Source: Lentisphaerota bacterium
GTDB lineage: Bacteria > Verrucomicrobiota > Lentisphaeria > Oligosphaerales > JABHEG01
Direction of reading: 5' to 3'
Assembly: GCA_018676675.1 (NCBI GenBank)
Contig: JABHEG010000118.1
Coordinates: 61,584-125,583 of the forward strand
Length of the DNA stretch: 64,000 nucleotides
Below the pieces are notes generated by a model. It did no database searches and was not told where the DNA came from. It worked only from the letters and a program-made list of their open reading frames with translations. The translations under genes were made by a program, and so were the position numbers. Positions 17,638 to 26,205 of this stretch are shown here, in pieces; positions within the stretch are counted from its first letter, which is position 1; every line of letters begins with the position of its first letter.

Positions 17638-18339
17638 TGCTGTGAGAGATGTGTGTTCGCCCGAGCCGCGACTTAGGCATGCGCGTCAAGCTGAGTCGTA
17701 ACTTGCTGCAGCAGAGGAGCCGGGGCGCTTCCCCGGCACCCCGCCGGGGGGCCAGCGGCTCCCCCTCGCCCTGCAAGGCCAGGGCTTTGCAGTCCTGCCG
17801 AAGCGGCAGGTCGCTCAAGGACTCGCTCTGCGTCCCCCCACATCATGGGGCGGCGCTCGCGCGACGGGCCATGGGGTAACCGACAGGCCGAGCGCTTCTG
17901 TTTGCGTGGCATGTCGGGCTGCCAATGGAACTGCTGCACCCGTCAGACCAATGGTCCACAGCAAAAGGCGCTCAATCTACATGCGTTGCGCCCCGGTGCG
18001 AGGACTCTTGGCACACACGGCCCCCCAATGTGGGAGCCGGTGCCATCCGGCGACTGTTCTTTTGTACGGCGAGCGGCCACCGACCGCCAGGTTCTTGGAG
18101 GCCGGTTTTCCCAAACCGGGAAGCGACCGGTCACGGATGACCGGGTCTCCATCGCCGTCGGCCCGGGGACCGCGCGGCGTACTAGCGGAAGAACGCCGCC
18201 CTGCTTTCTTGTACGGCGAGCGGTCGCCGACCGCCAAAAGAGACTGCCGCCCGTTTCTCTTGTACGGCGGATGGCCCTCCAGCCGCCACTCCCGGATGTC
18301 GCCCGGAGGGCCGTTCGACCTACCAGATACGGCGCTTCT
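17638..18339. repeat. Repeat-filled gene desert
   Basis: There is no credible gene in these 702 bases. Around 17705-17800 is a dense block of GC-rich stems. The part from 18055 to 18300 contains three tandem-like units beginning TTGTACGGCGAGCGG or a variant, each with an internal stem such as GCGGTC-GCC-GACCGC. CCGGTTT-4-AAACCGG lies at 18102-18119. An AATGTGGGAG...CCGGCGAC element lies at 18027-18054. Confidence 0.65.
18027..18054 (+). repeat. AATGTGGGAG...GCCATCCGGCGAC dispersed repeat, copy 1
   Basis: This 28-base element recurs nearly unchanged at 19660-19687 on the minus strand and at 34332-34359 on the plus strand, always in intergenic sequence. A truncated relative (CTCAATGTGGGAG) lies just after the LpxH-like gene near 29105. 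Confidence 0.65.
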
Positions 18340-19449
18340 CTAGCGCACTCCGCCGGTGCTGTTGATCAGGTTCTTCAAAGAGGCGTTGGGCGAGACACAG
18401 GCTCCGGCAAGGACATCTTCCTCCCGGAAGCGGGCAAACAGGATGTCGCCGCACTTGTGTCGCTGGTGGTCGTAGATGATCCAGATATCGCCGTCGGCGT
18501 CCTGGCACCCGTCTGGGTAGGAGACGGCCATCCGTTCATCAAGTTCGAGCTCACCGATCCAGGTTGCGCCGTCGTCATCTGAGAGCCAGGCGGTGAGATG
18601 ATTCCGGGCCGGCTTCTCTCCCCCGATGACCTTGTGGTTGATCAGCAGGAGGCGCCCGGATTGCAGACGGCGGATGAAGAAGCGCGAGGACGGTCCGCCG
18701 AGGCCCGAGTCGGTTCCCGGTGTCCAGGTCTGGCCCCAGTCGCTGGACACGCTTTGCCCGATTCCGTAGAAGGTCCGGACGAAGACTTGGATCGAGCCTT
18801 CTCCGTGTTCCACGAACATGTGCTCATCAAATGAGCGATTCGGGACGACAGCTCCTCCCCGATAGGTGAAGCTCTCTCCCTGATCTGTGGACACCACCAG
18901 CCCCGATGTCTGCTTGGGCAGTAGATGCTCGGGAACAGTTCCTCCGCCATGGTTGTTCCACACCGCGCAAGGGAAGGCCCATTCGCCGTTGGACAGCACG
19001 GTCGGCTTGTTCATCATGATTCCATCGGCCAGCCGCAACGGCTTGGACCACGCAGGGGCTGCGGAGTCCGCATCGTCAGCGCGCACCGCCCACACGCCGG
19101 CTGCACCATCGAAGATATTCCCATCCTTGTGCGAATACGTCTGGGCCCAGAGCCACCAGAGCCGTCCTAGCGGATCGATCCAAAGGGTGGGATCATAGGT
19201 GCGCACATTGCCCGGCGGATCCGCAACGGCAATCGGTTCAGTCCAGGTGAGTCCATCATCGGTGCTGGTCACGAGCACGGCGAAGTTCTGGGGCCCCTCG
19301 TTTACTCCACCGGTGTACCACGTCGCCCACAAGCGACCACCAGCCGTACGCTCGATTCCCGGAATCCCCTGGAACTGCCGGGCGGCTGTACGGTGTTGGT
19401 CCTGAATGTCGGTGACGGTTTCCACGGCAACGAGTGGATCTTCGGACAT
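18340..19449 (-). CDS. BNR-repeat sialidase-like protein, no signal peptide
   Basis: A 369-residue six-bladed-propeller protein. At least four Asp-box (S-x-D-x-G-x-x-W/F) motifs are visible: STDDGLTWTE, STDQGESFTY, SSDWGQTWTP and SDDDGATWIG. GIPGIERTAGGRLWATW near the N-terminus is typical of the exo-alpha-sialidase/neuraminidase-like fold (PF13088 type). There is no export signal, so it is probably cytoplasmic, which is unusual for a true sialidase. Many bacterial relatives lack demonstrated sialidase activity, so the substrate is open. ATG 19449 has AGGAG about 10 bases upstream. It lies downstream of the GH-A gene on the same strand, separated by 264 bases containing a dispersed repeat. 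Confidence 0.8.
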   Translation of the reverse strand: MSEDPLVAVETVTDIQDQHRTAARQFQGIPGIERTAGGRLWATWYTGGVNEGPQNFAVLVTSTDDGLTWTEPIAVADPPGNVRTYDPTLWIDPLGRLWWLWAQTYSHKDGNIFDGAAGVWAVRADDADSAAPAWSKPLRLADGIMMNKPTVLSNGEWAFPCAVWNNHGGGTVPEHLLPKQTSGLVVSTDQGESFTYRGGAVVPNRSFDEHMFVEHGEGSIQVFVRTFYGIGQSVSSDWGQTWTPGTDSGLGGPSSRFFIRRLQSGRLLLINHKVIGGEKPARNHLTAWLSDDDGATWIGELELDERMAVSYPDGCQDADGDIWIIYDHQRHKCGDILFARFREEDVLAGACVSPNASLKNLINSTGGVR

Positions 19450-19659
19450 CGCTCTTGCTCCTGATTTGAAGCGGCAGGGGGCGCGGATGAGGCATCGTGC
19501 GCACGAAACGTCGGTTCATATTTTGCTCCGACAAGATAAGCGACCGGGCGGCGGCGCGCCACGGGAGCATGAAGACAATGCCGGGTTGGTCCCCTCTGTT
19601 CAGCAGAGCAGGCCGTGGCGACAGCCCGGTGGCCGTTCGGGTTACGCATTCAGGAAGAG

Positions 19660-19687
19660 GTCGCCGGATGGCACCCCCTCCCACATT
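19660..19687 (-). repeat. AATGTGGGAG...GCCATCCGGCGAC dispersed repeat, copy 2
   Basis: This is a reverse-orientation copy of the element at 18027-18054, in the 264-base gap between the GH-A gene and the sialidase-like gene. Confidence 0.65.
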
Positions 19688-19713
19688 GCGGCCCCGTCGA
19701 GCCAGTGGGCAGG

Positions 19714-22293
19714 TCAGTCTTCGGGGTACACGACGTAGACGGGTTCGTCCGTGAGGGTGAGGGCGATGGTGTCCGGGGTGCCGGCGTCGGACTGAATGGG
19801 GCGTCCCCACATGGAGATGACGCCGCCTGCTCCCCCGGCGACCGACACGTCCACATTTTCACTCAAGCTCCAGAGCATGCGGACCCGTCGGCCGCGTCCT
19901 TTGAAGGTCAGATCCACGATTCCCTGTTCCGCAGAGCCTTCACGGCGCTCAACGAACTCGGTTCCCTCCAGCAGAGAGATGGCGACCGCCAGCGGCACGA
20001 CGGTTGCTTTCATGACGCCGTTGAAGTCGGAGAAGCCGCGCAGACCGCTATCGCCGGCATGGGTTGTGCCATGGGCTGAGTAGTAATACACGCGGTCCAG
20101 ACCGGCCGCACGGACGGCGGCCACGGACTTCGGGAACATACGGGCTGCTGACAGTGTGTCCCCGCCGTGGGGGACATGAAATTTGTGGAAGAACGTCTGC
20201 ACTTCTACACCGCATTCTGAGTCCCAGACCGCGATCTCGGGCTTTCCTACAGCTGCTGCCGCGGAGCGTACTTGCCGGACTGACTTGGCCAGTGATTCGG
20301 GCCCTGGTATGCAGGTCCACGTGGTATTCCCATAGCCATGGAAACTCACGACGTCGGCATGCTCCAGAGCTCCCGCGGCAATGGTGTCGTTGATCCATTT
20401 TGAGCCCGGTGGCGTTGCTCCCCCGAGCGAAACGATTCTGGCGCCCGGGTTGCCTTTGCGGATTCCGCGTGCGGCGGCGTTGAACAGCAGGACATAGTCC
20501 TTGGGGCTCATACCTGACAGATTCGGCTCGTTGGTGACCTCCCAAAGGTCGATGCGCCCCTTCCAGTGTTCCGCGCAGCGCCGTGAGTACTCTTCCCAGA
20601 AGGGGAACGTCGCGTCGATCATTCCTGCATTGCTGCCGGTGCTCTTCTTGGGGAACGGCTTGCCAGTACGGGGGTTGGTTTCAGCTCGCGGGGCCCAGGC
20701 AGGCATTCCGGCGATTGAACCGAGGAGTGCGTGCCCGGTTGCCAGGCGGGCGTCAATACTCTCGTCGTTCAGTCTCCACGTGTCCCGGTCTGGTTGGACG
20801 GATGGCCATTTGGTTTCCTTGCCGGTGTCGTGCAACCGACCGAGGCGCAAGCCCACCTTCCAACAGGCCTTCCGGATGGCGGGATCGCGCGGGATGTGGC
20901 TGCCGTAGGTCCAGCGTTCCGGGTCGAATGGCGGCATCCGGGGGACGACCGCCAGGAGTGTTTCACCATCGATGACATCGTCGCGCTGAGTGACTGGTTC
21001 GGCAAGGACACGCCAGTAGCCGCAGGCGAGGTCTTTCAGGGCAATCCTCCCTGAGCGGCCGTCGGGCAGTGTAACGAGCTGGACCCGCGTTTCTCGGTCG
21101 CGTTCGTCGAGGATCCGGAGACGGGCTTGCTTCAGGGACCCAGTCGCCCGAACTGTGAGCTGGATTGTCTCGCCTTGAGTGGCCACGTTCTGCGGCATGT
21201 CAGTGAACAGGGCCAGCTCAACGGCGGCGGCAGGTTCGTAGCCATCAGGCTTGCTCTTCGGCAGAACGGCACGGACCTCAACTGCATCCGCCAGGAGCGT
21301 ACCGTCATGTCCGCGCTGGCTCTCGACGTTCACGAAGTACTCACCCCATTCAGTGATCTTCCCAGCGGACGCGGGGGGACGCCAGCGGAATGACACCGTT
21401 TCCCATCCCTGTTCCGGTCGGAGCGTCTTCCGAGCGCCTTTTCCCGTAGAACCGCCGCGCGGGAAGATGTAGTTGGACAGCCCCAGTCGGGCTTCAGCGG
21501 ATCCGCCCGTCGCACGTACGCGAACGCTGACCTCATACTCAGCCTGTTGCGAGAGTCTGAGCCACGATGAGCTGAGGACGGCCTTGCCTCGCAGCCCGAC
21601 CACTCGTTGCCCGTCGAACGCGTCTGCGCACTCCTGAAACGTGATATCGCCGCGAACGAACCAGCCATCCCAATCGTTCTCCCAGCTGCTGTTGAACACC
21701 AGATTCCCTGGCACTGGGGGAGCACCCTTGGGCAACTCTCCGGTGACCTCCTCGACTCGGATGTTGTCGAGGCGGAGAGTGGTGACACCGCTCATTCGCA
21801 GCATGAGGTTGACCGTTCGTTTCTCATCATGAAGGCACTTCCCCAGGTAGCTCACGCGCTTCATGGATTCGGTGATCACCTCGGTGCTGGTCATGTAGAC
21901 TCGGTAGGGCGATGGGCCCAGACGGAGGAAAATTTCAGGTCGTTGGAGGCCCTTGCTGGAGGCGTCGAGTGTGATGCGATAGATCTGGCCCTTGCGGACC
22001 CCGCGGAGTCCCCCGAGGATCAGTTGGGCGAAGCCATTGACGTCCGCTTCGAGCACCTTTCCGTACCTGGGATCGCCGCCATCTGCCACCCGGACGGCAG
22101 CTTTTGTGCCCGCCCATCCGGAGTTGTCGCGGATCGGCCAGGGAGGAGACTGATCAGTGACCTTCTCGAAGTCTTGTTCGAACACGACACGCGTCTCGAA
22201 CGCGTAACCGGTTGACAGCAGGAGGCAGGTGAGTACGGCGCCCTGCAGAGGGCGTGAGATGTGATCAATGGTCGGCATATTCCTGATTCCCAT
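19714..22293 (-). CDS. Secreted clan GH-A glycoside hydrolase with N-terminal binding modules
   Basis: About 859 residues. ATG 22293 is preferred over an upstream start because GGGAG lies 8 bases ahead and it begins the signal peptide (LQGAVLTCLLLSTGYAFE). Two jelly-roll modules (about 30-190 and 190-340; the second begins NLVFNSSWENDWDGW) and an Ig-like segment precede a TIM barrel at about 455-760. The barrel has the clan GH-A acid/base motif DLWEVTNEPN (Glu near 586) and a likely nucleophile in WDSECGV (Glu near 692); the spacing fits GH39- or GH5-like enzymes. A short beta domain follows the barrel. It is probably an exported polysaccharide or oligosaccharide hydrolase; the family number is uncertain. 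It is divergent from the beta-helix gene. Confidence 0.82.
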   Translation of the reverse strand: MGIRNMPTIDHISRPLQGAVLTCLLLSTGYAFETRVVFEQDFEKVTDQSPPWPIRDNSGWAGTKAAVRVADGGDPRYGKVLEADVNGFAQLILGGLRGVRKGQIYRITLDASSKGLQRPEIFLRLGPSPYRVYMTSTEVITESMKRVSYLGKCLHDEKRTVNLMLRMSGVTTLRLDNIRVEEVTGELPKGAPPVPGNLVFNSSWENDWDGWFVRGDITFQECADAFDGQRVVGLRGKAVLSSSWLRLSQQAEYEVSVRVRATGGSAEARLGLSNYIFPRGGSTGKGARKTLRPEQGWETVSFRWRPPASAGKITEWGEYFVNVESQRGHDGTLLADAVEVRAVLPKSKPDGYEPAAAVELALFTDMPQNVATQGETIQLTVRATGSLKQARLRILDERDRETRVQLVTLPDGRSGRIALKDLACGYWRVLAEPVTQRDDVIDGETLLAVVPRMPPFDPERWTYGSHIPRDPAIRKACWKVGLRLGRLHDTGKETKWPSVQPDRDTWRLNDESIDARLATGHALLGSIAGMPAWAPRAETNPRTGKPFPKKSTGSNAGMIDATFPFWEEYSRRCAEHWKGRIDLWEVTNEPNLSGMSPKDYVLLFNAAARGIRKGNPGARIVSLGGATPPGSKWINDTIAAGALEHADVVSFHGYGNTTWTCIPGPESLAKSVRQVRSAAAAVGKPEIAVWDSECGVEVQTFFHKFHVPHGGDTLSAARMFPKSVAAVRAAGLDRVYYYSAHGTTHAGDSGLRGFSDFNGVMKATVVPLAVAISLLEGTEFVERREGSAEQGIVDLTFKGRGRRVRMLWSLSENVDVSVAGGAGGVISMWGRPIQSDAGTPDTIALTLTDEPVYVVYPED

Positions 22294-22510
22294 GTCTCTG
22301 CTCCCGATAGCCTGTCCGCCATAGTTCTCGGGACGACGGCGGATCGCGGCTCTGTTGGAGATACACACAACCTAAGGCGTCTTCCTGAGAAGACACGAGG
22401 ACAGGTCAGGTGTTGGGGTGGCTGTTGCTTTCCCAGGCGGACATCACTATCGTGTGGGCATTGCGCCACGGCGCTGAAGTGGCCGAACACGGAGTATTGG
22501 AGGAATGCCA

Positions 22511-24814
22511 GTGGCCAGATTCTCGTGTGTAACGACAGGCTTTTTGAGCACAGAATACACTGTTGGAGGTGCCGCATCTCCGCATGCGGCCAGGCCGGTT
22601 ACGGAGAACCGGCGCTCCAGACATCCGGAGGCAAGTTACGGCCTCGGATATGAGCGACCGAACAACTGGCGAAAGGTAGGCTCGTCTGTTGGTGCGATCG
22701 CTGTCAGTTTGCTTCTATGCGTGGGGATTCGGCCCCGGAGTTGGGCCCAGGAGGCTCCCGTGAAGGTTAGACCGAAGGCTGTTCCAGGCATGGAACTTCA
22801 CGTTTCACCCGCAGGAGATGATCAGTGGTCCGGTCGGCTGGCGCAGCCGGACAGGAATGGCGCCGATGGGCCGTTGTGCAGTCTGGAGGGAGCCCGGGAT
22901 GCTGTACGCAAGCTCGGGGCCAAAGGCGGAGTGACGGTGACCTTTGGGCCGGGAGAGTACCCTCTGTCGCGAACCGCTGAGTTCAGTGCGGCGGATTCCG
23001 GCACGCGCGAGCACCCGGTCGTCTACCGGGCTGCCAATGGCAAGGCCTCCTTCAGTGGGGGGCGCACGATTACTGCTTTCGGGCCTGTGGTGGATCCTGA
23101 TGTCCACAAGCGTCTTGTGCCGGCTGCCCGGGATGCGGTTCTGAGCGTGGATCTGAAGGCCCTGGGGATTTCCGACTACGGCAAGATAGCCAACAGCGGC
23201 TTTAGCTGGAAGACCCCGCTTTCGCACATGGAGCTCTTCCTGGATGGGCAGCCGATGCGTCTGGCTCAGTGGCCGAACCGTGCCTGGGCCAAGATCACGG
23301 GCGTCCCACAGGGCAAACGGATCGTCGACGGGTCCGGGAAGAGGCGAGGGACGCAGGCGGACGGATTTCGCTACGCAGGAGACCGCCCGAAGCGCTGGCA
23401 ATCCCTAGAGGATGTCTGGGTGCATGGGTACTGGTTTGTGGACTGGGCAGACCAGTACCTAAGGGTGAAAGGTATTGACGCGGCCGCTCGGATGGTCACC
23501 ATCGCTGCGCCGCACAGTCCCTACGGTTACAAGAAGGGACAACGCTTCCGGTTCCTCAATGTTCTCGAGGAGCTTGATGAGCCCGGGGAGTGGTATCTGG
23601 ATCGCCGGTCCGGGAAGCTGTACGTCTGGCCCACGGTCACGTCTGATCAGCACGAAGGATTGGTGTCGATTCTGGACGCTCCGTTGGTGACACTCCGGGA
23701 CACGTCGGATGTTCAGTTCGTGGGCTTCACCCTCGCCGGTGGGCGCTCGGACGGGATCCGGATCACCGGCGGGAGTCGCCTCCACATCACTGGCTGCGAC
23801 ATCCGCAACCTCGGCGGTACAGGAATTGTGGTCAACGGCGGCTCGAACCACCGTGTACAGAGCTGCGACGTCCAAGCTCTGGGCGAGGGGGGGATCGTGC
23901 TGAGCGGGGGCGATCGTCAGACGCTGACGCCCGGAGGGCACATCGCCGATAACAACCACATTCATCACTTCTCGCGCTGGGTCCGCACATACAAAGCCGG
24001 GTTCCGTGTTTCGGGTGTGGGGCACAGCGTCAGACACAACTACATCCACGACGCCCCTCACTCGGGGATCGTCTACAACGGCAACAACCACCTGTTCGAG
24101 TTCAATGAACTCACGCGTCTCTGCCTCGACACCGGTGATGTTGGGGGGATTTACACGGGACGCGATTGGACCGCCCAAGGGACGATTCTGCGGCACAACT
24201 ATTTGCACCACCTCGGTGGCCTGGGGATGGGGTCAAACGCGATCTACCTCGATGACCTGGCCTCCGGGCAGACAGTGGTCGGCAATATCATGCACGATGT
24301 CTGGCGTGGCCTGATGGTCGGCGGCGGCCGTGACAATCTCGTCGAGAACAACATATTCGTGGGATACAAGATCGGCATCCACTTCGATGCGCGCGGCATC
24401 GGTTGGTCACGGCGGCTGATCGAAGGGCGCAAAGGAGGATGGGATATGTACGGACGCCTTGAGAGCATTCCCTATACCAAACCGCCATACTCGAAGCAAT
24501 ACCCAGAGCTGCCCGGCATCATGCAGGACAGCCCTCTGGAGCCCCGTCGGAACCGGTTCCTGCGCAATATCTTCGTCGGCAGCAAAAAGTGGCTGGACTG
24601 TCGACGTTTCACCCAGCAGAAGGCTGCGGACAAGAACTGGGCCACATTTGAGGGCAACATGATTGGCAGTGATCCCGGATTCGTCGATGCAGCAAAGGGA
24701 GTCTTTGGGCTGAAGCCCGACTCGCCTGCCCTGGAGAACGGTTTCAGCTTGAATCCCATGGACGGGATCGGGCTCCGGATTGACACCTATCGGCAAGAGT
24801 TGCCCAAGCGTTAG
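22511..24814 (+). CDS. Secreted right-handed parallel beta-helix protein
   Basis: About 767 residues. After a hydrophobic export segment (AIAVSLLLCVGI) the protein opens with ELHVSPAGDDQWSG and PLCSLEGARDAVRKL, typical of pectate-lyase-like beta-helix proteins of glycan-degrading bacteria. Solenoid repeats are obvious from about residue 390 onward (DGIRITGGSRLHITGCDIRN, GTGIVVNGGSNHRVQSCD, GGIYTGRDW). It probably binds or cleaves an acidic polysaccharide. The start is uncertain: GTG 22511 has GGAGG at ideal spacing (ATG 22505 would be too close), but the first 55 or so residues are translated from a dispersed repeat (22595-22676). No good start lies between the repeat and the signal sequence. 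Confidence 0.8.
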   Translation: MARFSCVTTGFLSTEYTVGGAASPHAARPVTENRRSRHPEASYGLGYERPNNWRKVGSSVGAIAVSLLLCVGIRPRSWAQEAPVKVRPKAVPGMELHVSPAGDDQWSGRLAQPDRNGADGPLCSLEGARDAVRKLGAKGGVTVTFGPGEYPLSRTAEFSAADSGTREHPVVYRAANGKASFSGGRTITAFGPVVDPDVHKRLVPAARDAVLSVDLKALGISDYGKIANSGFSWKTPLSHMELFLDGQPMRLAQWPNRAWAKITGVPQGKRIVDGSGKRRGTQADGFRYAGDRPKRWQSLEDVWVHGYWFVDWADQYLRVKGIDAAARMVTIAAPHSPYGYKKGQRFRFLNVLEELDEPGEWYLDRRSGKLYVWPTVTSDQHEGLVSILDAPLVTLRDTSDVQFVGFTLAGGRSDGIRITGGSRLHITGCDIRNLGGTGIVVNGGSNHRVQSCDVQALGEGGIVLSGGDRQTLTPGGHIADNNHIHHFSRWVRTYKAGFRVSGVGHSVRHNYIHDAPHSGIVYNGNNHLFEFNELTRLCLDTGDVGGIYTGRDWTAQGTILRHNYLHHLGGLGMGSNAIYLDDLASGQTVVGNIMHDVWRGLMVGGGRDNLVENNIFVGYKIGIHFDARGIGWSRRLIEGRKGGWDMYGRLESIPYTKPPYSKQYPELPGIMQDSPLEPRRNRFLRNIFVGSKKWLDCRRFTQQKAADKNWATFEGNMIGSDPGFVDAAKGVFGLKPDSPALENGFSLNPMDGIGLRIDTYRQELPKR
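22595..22676 (-). repeat. Dispersed structured repeat reading into the 5' end of the beta-helix gene
   Basis: This element contains CCGGTT-6-AACCGG (22595-22612) followed by a minus-strand copy of the CCTTTCGCCAGTTGTTC / CGCTCATATCCGAGG element (22631-22676). A plus-strand copy of the latter lies at 24896-24940, so the two copies flank the beta-helix gene in inverted orientation. Related plus-strand copies lie at 33657-33747 and 40572-40664. Confidence 0.7.
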
Positions 24815-25268
24815 TGGGTTAGTGGGTACGCCCAACCATGGTTGCCTCCTAATCAAAGGCAGAGGCGTTTCAGCACGGAGTTGCGGAGACATCCGCCTTC
24901 GCCAGTTGTTCTATCGCTCATATCCGAGGTCGTGACTTGCGGTTGCTCGGTGCCTGAACAGAGCCGCGACTTTCGGGAGCGGTTTCCGGTACCGACATCA
25001 TGCGGCGCCCGCTCCCGTAAGTCGCGGCTCTGACGGACAGCCCAGACTGCGATTCGTGCTGAAGTTACACACGAGCTGGGCCTCCGGCGCGAGTGCGCCA
25101 GCCCTATCGAAGGGTGTAACTTGCCGTTGTCCGGTGCTCAACCCGATCCGTGACTGTCGGGAGCGGCGCCCTGGGGCAGCGCCAAGCAAGACCGTTCCCG
25201 TGAGTCGCGGCTCTGACAGTCAGGCCAGATGGCGTTCTGTGGCGAAGTTACACATGAGGATCGATGTC
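24815..25268. repeat. Array of structured repeats between the beta-helix and aldolase genes
   Basis: The 454-base gap holds four elements in series. First is the CCTTCGCCAGTTGTTC element (24896-24940). Second is a hairpin with 23-base arms (24960-24982 and 25009-25031, one mismatch) built from AGAGCCGCGACT and CGGGAGCGG. Third is a GTTACAC...GTGTAAC hairpin (about 25057-25125). Fourth is a diverged copy of the GAGCCGCGACT hairpin (25145-25166 and 25192-25213). A last GAAGTTACACATGAGG copy ends inside the ribosome binding site of the aldolase gene. Confidence 0.7.
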
Positions 25269-26195
25269 ATGGAAGACACCTGCAGCGAAGCACACGCGCG
25301 ACCCGTTTTCCGAGGCGTCTGGCCGGTCGCGATTACGCCGTTCCGTCCGGACGGTGCTATCGACGAAGCTGCGAGCTGTGAGCTCATCGACTGGTACGTC
25401 GAGAAGGGCGTGCACGGACTTTTCGTGAACTGCTATGCCAGTGAGATGTCCGAGCTTACGCCGGAGGAGCGTTTGGCGATCACGCGTTCTGCCGTCGAGT
25501 GCGCTGCGGGGCGCATCGGCGTCGTGTCCACCGGCAGCTTTGGGGAGACACTGGATGAGCATGCGGAGTTCGCGAAGCGGGTCGCCGGTTGCGGCGTTGA
25601 TGCGGTTATTCTGACCCCGCCGGCGTTCTGTCGAGACGACGATGACGACTTGCTGAGTTATTTCCTCGAGATGGCGGCACGCGTGCCGTGCATGCTTGGT
25701 ATCTACGAGTGCCCGACCCCCAGCCCCAAGAAACTGCTGCCGGTGGCGATGGTTGCTCAGCTTGCGGAGTCCGGCCGTTACGGGCCCTTCAAAGAGACTT
25801 CCTGTGATATCGACACGATCCGGCGCAAGGTCGAGGTCTCGGCCGGGAGCCCGCTTGCCGTTCTGCAAGCCAGCAGCCCCTTGCTTCCGGATGCCATGGC
25901 TGCCGGCACCCCGGGCTTCATGGGGCCGGGAGCCACGGTTGCTCCTGAACTGGCCGTCCGCATCGTGCGGAACGTGGAGGCTGGCGTGGATGTCGGTCGG
26001 GACCACCAACTGCTGTGCCTCACCAACTCCCTCATTACCCATGGCTACTGGCCCGCGATGAAGTTCATCCTCGGGATGCGCGGACTCAGCCTGGGGTACA
26101 CGTGCCGCGCTGAGTCCACGGGCGCGTTTGAGAGCTACCAGCTCATCGTCGAGAAAGGGTGGGCGTTGCTGGAAGACGAAATCGTCCGGTCTTGA
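25269..26195 (+). CDS. Dihydrodipicolinate synthase / N-acetylneuraminate lyase family aldolase
   Basis: A 308-residue class I aldolase, close to the usual length of about 300. RGVWPVAITPFRPDGAIDE begins the TIM barrel. The Schiff-base lysine is in YGPFKETS (Lys near 175), and the family Tyr is probably in GIYECPTPS. The substrate-defining GxTGE-type motif near residue 47 is altered to NCYASEMSELT, so this is unlikely to be the biosynthetic DapA; a catabolic 2-keto-acid lyase is more likely. ATG 25269 is chosen because GAGGA lies 8 bases upstream, although ATG 25254 is also in frame. It may process sialic-acid-like or keto-deoxy sugar acids released by neighbouring hydrolases, which is inference from context. 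Confidence 0.87.
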   Translation: MEDTCSEAHARPVFRGVWPVAITPFRPDGAIDEAASCELIDWYVEKGVHGLFVNCYASEMSELTPEERLAITRSAVECAAGRIGVVSTGSFGETLDEHAEFAKRVAGCGVDAVILTPPAFCRDDDDDLLSYFLEMAARVPCMLGIYECPTPSPKKLLPVAMVAQLAESGRYGPFKETSCDIDTIRRKVEVSAGSPLAVLQASSPLLPDAMAAGTPGFMGPGATVAPELAVRIVRNVEAGVDVGRDHQLLCLTNSLITHGYWPAMKFILGMRGLSLGYTCRAESTGAFESYQLIVEKGWALLEDEIVRS

Positions 26196-26205
26196 GGTCC
26201 GGGTG

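Noticed and set aside
15766..18339. CRISPR array in the repeat-rich gaps
   Set aside because: The repeats are of several kinds, irregularly spaced and individually palindromic, without uniform spacers or cas genes.
17845..18582. A 245-codon plus-strand open frame across the repeat desert
   Set aside because: It is built from palindromic repeats and then from the antisense of the sialidase-like gene; no protein-like pattern is present.
22595..24940. The beta-helix gene and its inverted flanking repeats as an insertion sequence
   Set aside because: No transposase is present, the flanks are members of a wider intergenic repeat family, and no target-site duplication was seen.
24842..25033. A 63-codon open frame between the beta-helix and aldolase genes
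   Set aside because: It consists of two structured repeat elements, whose inverted arms explain the sequence better than coding does.
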